Shown here in pieces: positions 5,364-8,206 of a stretch of DNA of 8,206 bases (position 1 is the stretch's first letter; every line of letters begins with the position of its first letter). The stretch lies in NCBI GenBank assembly GCA_003151215.1, contig PLXB01000087.1:1-8206 (forward strand). Reading direction: 5' to 3'. Source of the stretch: Ignavibacteriota bacterium (GTDB lineage Bacteria > Bacteroidota > Kapaibacteriia > Palsa-1295). The position numbers and the translations under genes are program-made. Below the pieces are notes generated by a model that had not been told where the DNA came from, made no database searches, and saw nothing but the letters and a program-made list of their open reading frames with translations.

Positions 5364-5915
5364 TTAAGGGTTCTCTACTGTGACATCCTGAGCCAATTTT
5401 GCGTCGTCGGGGCTATTCTCTAATTCTCTATCGAGATCAAATAAAGCAGCGCCGCTTGCTTTCTCCCCGCCTGCAATCCTGACCTTATCAATGAGATCCA
5501 GGGCAAGTGTCTCTTCTTCGGTCTGCTCTTTTACCATCGATTGCATGAAATTCCATGTAGCCCAATCAGCTTCATCGAAACTCATTTTGACTAATTTATA
5601 GATCTCCTTTGTATTATCGACTTCATGTGAGAACACTTTCTCAAAGCAATCATTTATACTTTTGGGATCGGGCGGGGGAGCCGGAATTGCGGACACTTTA
5701 ACTTTTGCGCCACGTTTCAGGATATACTCAAATATTTTCATCATGTGATTACGCTCTTCATTAGCATGACGAAAAAGAAAGTTGGCAATACCATCATATC
5801 CATCCGATGCAGCCCATGCGCCAAAGGATAAATATATTTGCGAAGCATGAGCTTCTTTTGTCATCTGCGCATTTAATGCCGCAGCGAGCGTAGTAGAAAG
5901 TCTGTTTGTGTTCAT
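5364..5915 (-). CDS. ftnA: Bacterial non-haem ferritin
   Basis: This is a 183-residue ferritin, slightly longer than E. coli FtnA (165) because of a C-terminal tail (residues ~167-183). Ferritins form 24-subunit shells that oxidise Fe(II) and store it as mineral in the cytoplasm. By alignment from memory to E. coli FtnA, all ferroxidase residues are present: Glu21, Glu54 and His57 (in HANEERNHM, 50-58), Glu98, Gln131, and Glu130/133/134 for the third site (VKEQTEEE, 128-135), plus the conserved Tyr28. A proline-rich loop (AIPAPPPDP, 76-84) lies between helices B and C. The ATG at 5915 gives the normal N-terminus; no Shine-Dalgarno is seen. It follows the acidic-protein gene by 48 bases on the same strand and may be co-transcribed. 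It converges on the transketolase C-subunit with only 12 bases between stops and no hairpin. No Fur-like box is evident. Confidence 0.95.
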   Translation of the reverse strand: MNTNRLSTTLAAALNAQMTKEAHASQIYLSFGAWAASDGYDGIANFLFRHANEERNHMMKIFEYILKRGAKVKVSAIPAPPPDPKSINDCFEKVFSHEVDNTKEIYKLVKMSFDEADWATWNFMQSMVKEQTEEETLALDLIDKVRIAGGEKASGAALFDLDRELENSPDDAKLAQDVTVENP

Positions 5916-5963
5916 ACGGAAAAATTTATTTATGCGAGAGTTGTATTGAAAGAATAAGGAAGC

Positions 5964-6284
5964 TTAGCTGTTATCTTGTTCGAGATCTTCATGAGCATCT
6001 CCCCCTAAGCTGTAGTAATTATTTTCTTCATCTTCTTTGCCGCTTCCGGGCGCCCCTTCGTCGTCATCGTTTCCCGGAATATCGAGGTCTTCTGCCGTCA
6101 TATCATCGCGGAAGCCTTTTTCATTTGGCATACCAGGCAGATCGTTCGGCGATTTCCTTGTTGATATATCTTCCGGATTGATATCCGATTCCTCAATTGC
6201 TTTTGCATATATATCTTCACCTGCCGGATAGACGGGATATCCCGGGTCGCTAGTATTCCTATTTGGTTTATCGGTTTTATTCAT
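5964..6284 (-). CDS. Small, highly acidic protein of unknown function
   Basis: The protein has 106 residues, of which about 29 are Asp/Glu against only 9 Lys/Arg, with many Pro, Gly and Asn and almost no hydrophobic core, so it is probably disordered in large part. There is no signal peptide, TM segment or cysteine. Two ends stand out: DPGYPVYPAGEDIY (13-26) near the N-terminus and EENNYYSLGGDAHEDLEQD (86-104) at the C-terminus. I recall similar short proteins with a YYSLGGD...DLE ending in Bacteroidota, annotated only as hypothetical; that is memory, not a search. It starts at ATG 6284 with an AT-rich leader and no Shine-Dalgarno, and lies 48 bases upstream of ferritin on the same strand. 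A role with iron or metal is possible from acidity and context but is speculation. Confidence 0.72.
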   Translation of the reverse strand: MNKTDKPNRNTSDPGYPVYPAGEDIYAKAIEESDINPEDISTRKSPNDLPGMPNEKGFRDDMTAEDLDIPGNDDDEGAPGSGKEDEENNYYSLGGDAHEDLEQDNS

Positions 6285-6388
6285 AGCTGTATTTTTATAA
6301 CGATTGGAAATTTATTATTGAGGAGTCTATTAGGGATACAAAAGAAACAGCATATAAAAATAAGTAATTCCTTCAGGATATTAGAATG
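6285..6388. other. Intergenic leader of the acidic-protein gene
   Basis: These are AT-rich bases between the acidic-protein start and the DUF1501 terminator. They must contain the promoter of the acidic protein/ferritin pair, but I see no convincing -35/-10 pair or Bacteroidota-type TAnnTTTG box and therefore mark none. No ORF or hairpin is seen here. Confidence 0.4.
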
Positions 6389-6418
6389 AAAAACCTCGAC
6401 TCTGGAATCGAGGTTTTT
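6389..6418 (-). terminator. Hairpin terminator after the DUF1501 gene
   Basis: AAAAACCTCGA (6389-6399) pairs perfectly with TCGAGGTTTTT (6408-6418) across an 8-base loop. The A and T arms give a T run after the stem on both strands, so it could act in both directions. On the minus strand it lies about 20 bases after the DUF1501 stop, and no plus-strand gene ends nearby. Confidence 0.85.
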
Positions 6419-6439
6419 TATTATATTTTTTATGCAGGA

Positions 6440-8116
6440 TCACTTTAAAAGTACCATCGCCTTGGTTTGCACTGCTCCGGAGACTTCGAGTCGGCAATAG
6501 TAGGTGCCGTTGGAAAGATTTCTGCCGTCGAACACTACCTGGTTTTCGCCGCGTCCTATGTAGGAATTCAAAACCGTGGAAACAAGCGAACCCCGTCCGT
6601 CGAAGACTTCTAACAAAACGCGCCCTGCTTCTGAGAGAGCAAATTTTATCGTCGTTATTCCGGTGAAAGGATTCGGCTGATTCTGGTAGAGGTTAAATGG
6701 AACAGTCTGAGCTGAAGCCACTCCCTGAACCGGATTTTGAATCAGATTCTGTACGGTGTTCGATCCGTTGATAGGGAATTGAAAACCCAGATTCGGATCT
6801 TTGAAATCAGGGATTTGCGTGAAATCCGGCACCTTATTCAAGATAGCCTTCCGAAGTGTATCGTCAACTCCGAACCACTGCGTGAGCAATGCAGCGTAAA
6901 CCTGTCGGAAATCAAATTGTTGTATGAGATCTCCATAGATATCGAGTTTTGCAGGATCGAGATTCGGATTATTTCCATATAATTCACCATTGATAGGTTT
7001 GCCGAAGAGGAACATCGGCGCAGCAGTGCCATGATCTGTTCCCTGGCTGCCGTTCTGATTGACGCGGCGGCCGAATTCGGAATACGTCATGCCGATAACT
7101 CTATCTGCGAGACTCATATTTTCCAAATCTTTCTGGAAAAGGGATATTGCTTCACCAAGATATTTATGGAGTAGGCCCTGCCCGAGAGTAGGATCTTTGG
7201 TATTCTCGTTTACATGTGTATCGAATCCGCCGAGAGTCACAAAATAGACTCGTGTTTTTAGTCCTGCATTAATGCACCATGCCACTTTTTGCAATTGCAC
7301 GGCGAGTGGATTACCGGAGGGGTAGATCACCGTGTTCGTCGTTGAACCGTTTACGGCAAATACTTCCGTAAATCGCTTGCCATAGGCATCCGATGCTGTG
7401 AGAATCGATCGTACGAAGCCAAGTTCTGCTCCGGCATTCGTATTTGGCGGAGTGTCATCGGCATAGTTAACGGCAGCATTATATTTGCTCGGGTCTATCA
7501 CTGCCGAAGCCATCACCGATTTCCCGCCCTGGAAAATAAGTGTTGTGGAGTAATCGATAGCTATTGCAAGGGGATCGTCTCCCGGCTGGATACTCAACGG
7601 ATAATTATCCGGGACTTGTGTTTCGAGGTATCTCCCCATCCATCCCGTGAAAACGACAATTTCTGAGTCACTTGCAGAATTCCAAATATCGGTTGCTCGG
7701 AAATGCGAACGGTTCGGATTGGCATAACCGACATTCTGCAAAATAGCAAGTTTTCCGTCCTTGAACATATTATAAAAATCGGTTCCGAATGGCGGATTAA
7801 GTGCAAGATTACCCCCCGGACGGGGTGTGTATGGAGTTAACAATGCTTTATCTGATGAACTAACATAACCGATATCGGCACGGTTAGCGTCATAAATTGG
7901 ATCTTGAAACGGAATTATGGTATTCAATCCGTCATTACCGCCTTGTAGATTAATAATGACAAGTACGTTATTCGTATCTGTTTGTGTATTGAGCAGGGTA
8001 TCGAGTGCCGGTGAGCGTCCGAATGCCTTACCGGAGAATAAACCTCCAACGCTGAACGGAACGGCTGCCGCGGCAACTCCAAGCGGCAAGGTCTTAATAA
8101 AATCGCGACGTTTCAT
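6440..8116 (-). CDS. DUF1501 protein with Tat-type signal and T9SS C-terminal sorting domain
   Basis: This is a 558-residue protein. The N-terminus is a twin-arginine signal (RRDFIK at 3-8, then an Ala/Val-rich hydrophobic stretch to about residue 28). The body (~50-430) is DUF1501, a family related to the alkaline phosphatase/sulfatase fold, with NLQGGNDGLN (56-65), NRSHFRATD (135-143), TLGGFDTHVN (294-303), TYSEFGRRV (344-352) and GTDHGTAAPMFLFG (359-372). After a spacer, residues 474-558 are a type IX secretion C-terminal domain: FNLYQNQPNPF, ITTIKFALSEAGRVLLEVFD, GRNLSNGTYYCRLEVSG and the terminal KAMVLLK. The predicted fate is outer-membrane attachment or release; enzymatic activity is unknown. 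The ATG at 8116 is supported by AGGAGAG (8130-8124) seven bases upstream, the clearest Shine-Dalgarno in the window. It follows a DUF1800 gene by 17 bases, the usual partner order, and ends at the 6389-6418 terminator. Confidence 0.93.
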   Translation of the reverse strand: MKRRDFIKTLPLGVAAAAVPFSVGGLFSGKAFGRSPALDTLLNTQTDTNNVLVIINLQGGNDGLNTIIPFQDPIYDANRADIGYVSSSDKALLTPYTPRPGGNLALNPPFGTDFYNMFKDGKLAILQNVGYANPNRSHFRATDIWNSASDSEIVVFTGWMGRYLETQVPDNYPLSIQPGDDPLAIAIDYSTTLIFQGGKSVMASAVIDPSKYNAAVNYADDTPPNTNAGAELGFVRSILTASDAYGKRFTEVFAVNGSTTNTVIYPSGNPLAVQLQKVAWCINAGLKTRVYFVTLGGFDTHVNENTKDPTLGQGLLHKYLGEAISLFQKDLENMSLADRVIGMTYSEFGRRVNQNGSQGTDHGTAAPMFLFGKPINGELYGNNPNLDPAKLDIYGDLIQQFDFRQVYAALLTQWFGVDDTLRKAILNKVPDFTQIPDFKDPNLGFQFPINGSNTVQNLIQNPVQGVASAQTVPFNLYQNQPNPFTGITTIKFALSEAGRVLLEVFDGRGSLVSTVLNSYIGRGENQVVFDGRNLSNGTYYCRLEVSGAVQTKAMVLLK

Positions 8117-8133
8117 GGATGTTCTCTCCTTTA

Positions 8134-8206
8134 TTAGCTTAGTTGGTAGACTGCGAGCAGCATGATCGCAAGTGACAATTCACGAAGTTTAGCGGCTTTA
8201 TCGGAA
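8134..8206 (-). CDS. DUF1800 family protein, last ~23 residues (rest outside window)
   Basis: On the minus strand a frame open from the right edge ends with SDKAAKLRELSLAIMLLAVY, then QLS and TAA at 8136-8134. The pattern of a charged helix, then a hydrophobic helix, then YQLS resembles the end of DUF1800 proteins, which commonly finish with an RLRELALLI...PEYQL-type segment. The stop lies 17 bases before the DUF1501 ATG, and the DUF1501 Shine-Dalgarno sits in that gap, so the two are very likely one operon. The DUF1800-DUF1501 pairing is well known and adds weight; the fragment alone is too short for certainty. Confidence 0.68.
   Translation of the reverse strand, partial: SDKAAKLRELSLAIMLLAVYQLS

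Noticed and set aside
5906..6181. 91-codon plus-strand frame opposite the acidic protein
   Set aside because: It lies antisense to a better-supported gene, and its Arg/Leu/Cys/Tyr-rich product looks like the reverse of acidic codons.

Overview
The window (8206 bases, moderate GC) looks like chromosomal DNA from a member of the Bacteroidota/Chlorobiota (FCB) group, perhaps an Ignavibacteria- or Kapabacteria-like lineage. The strongest clue is the C-terminal type IX secretion (T9SS) sorting domain on the DUF1501 protein. Several starts also lack a clear Shine-Dalgarno sequence, and there is a small acidic protein of a type I associate with Bacteroidota. The taxonomic placement is inference. No IS element, phage gene, CRISPR array, tRNA or rRNA was seen.

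Layout, left to right. (1) 1-656, plus: the 3' part of typA/bipA, a ribosome-associated GTPase. (2) 693-1772, minus: a HU/IHF-family DNA-binding protein followed by a membrane-anchored TPR protein that starts with TTG. (3) 1857-2565, minus: a SnoaL-like (ester cyclase family) lipoprotein. It has a clear terminator behind it and, in front, a sigma70-like promoter (TTGACA-N16-GATAAT) whose -35 box lies inside a perfect dyad. (4) 2784-5351, plus: a transketolase encoded as two separate subunits. Between the two halves sits a small secreted protein of unknown function, whose 3' end overlaps or abuts the second subunit. A possible 18-codon leader ORF precedes the first subunit, and the second contains a perfect 12-bp-stem hairpin. 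(5) 5364-6284, minus: a short, very acidic conserved-looking protein followed by a ferritin with a complete ferroxidase centre. (6) 6389-8206, minus: the extreme C-terminus of a DUF1800 protein, then a DUF1501 protein with a Tat-type N-terminus and a T9SS C-terminal domain, closed by a hairpin terminator.

Most genes are ordinary housekeeping (translation stress, nucleoid structure, pentose phosphate pathway, iron storage). The parts worth a second look are the gene inserted inside the transketolase operon with its A10 tract and overlap, the perfect hairpin inside the transketolase C-subunit gene, the dyad on the lipoprotein promoter, and the Tat-plus-T9SS DUF1501/DUF1800 pair.
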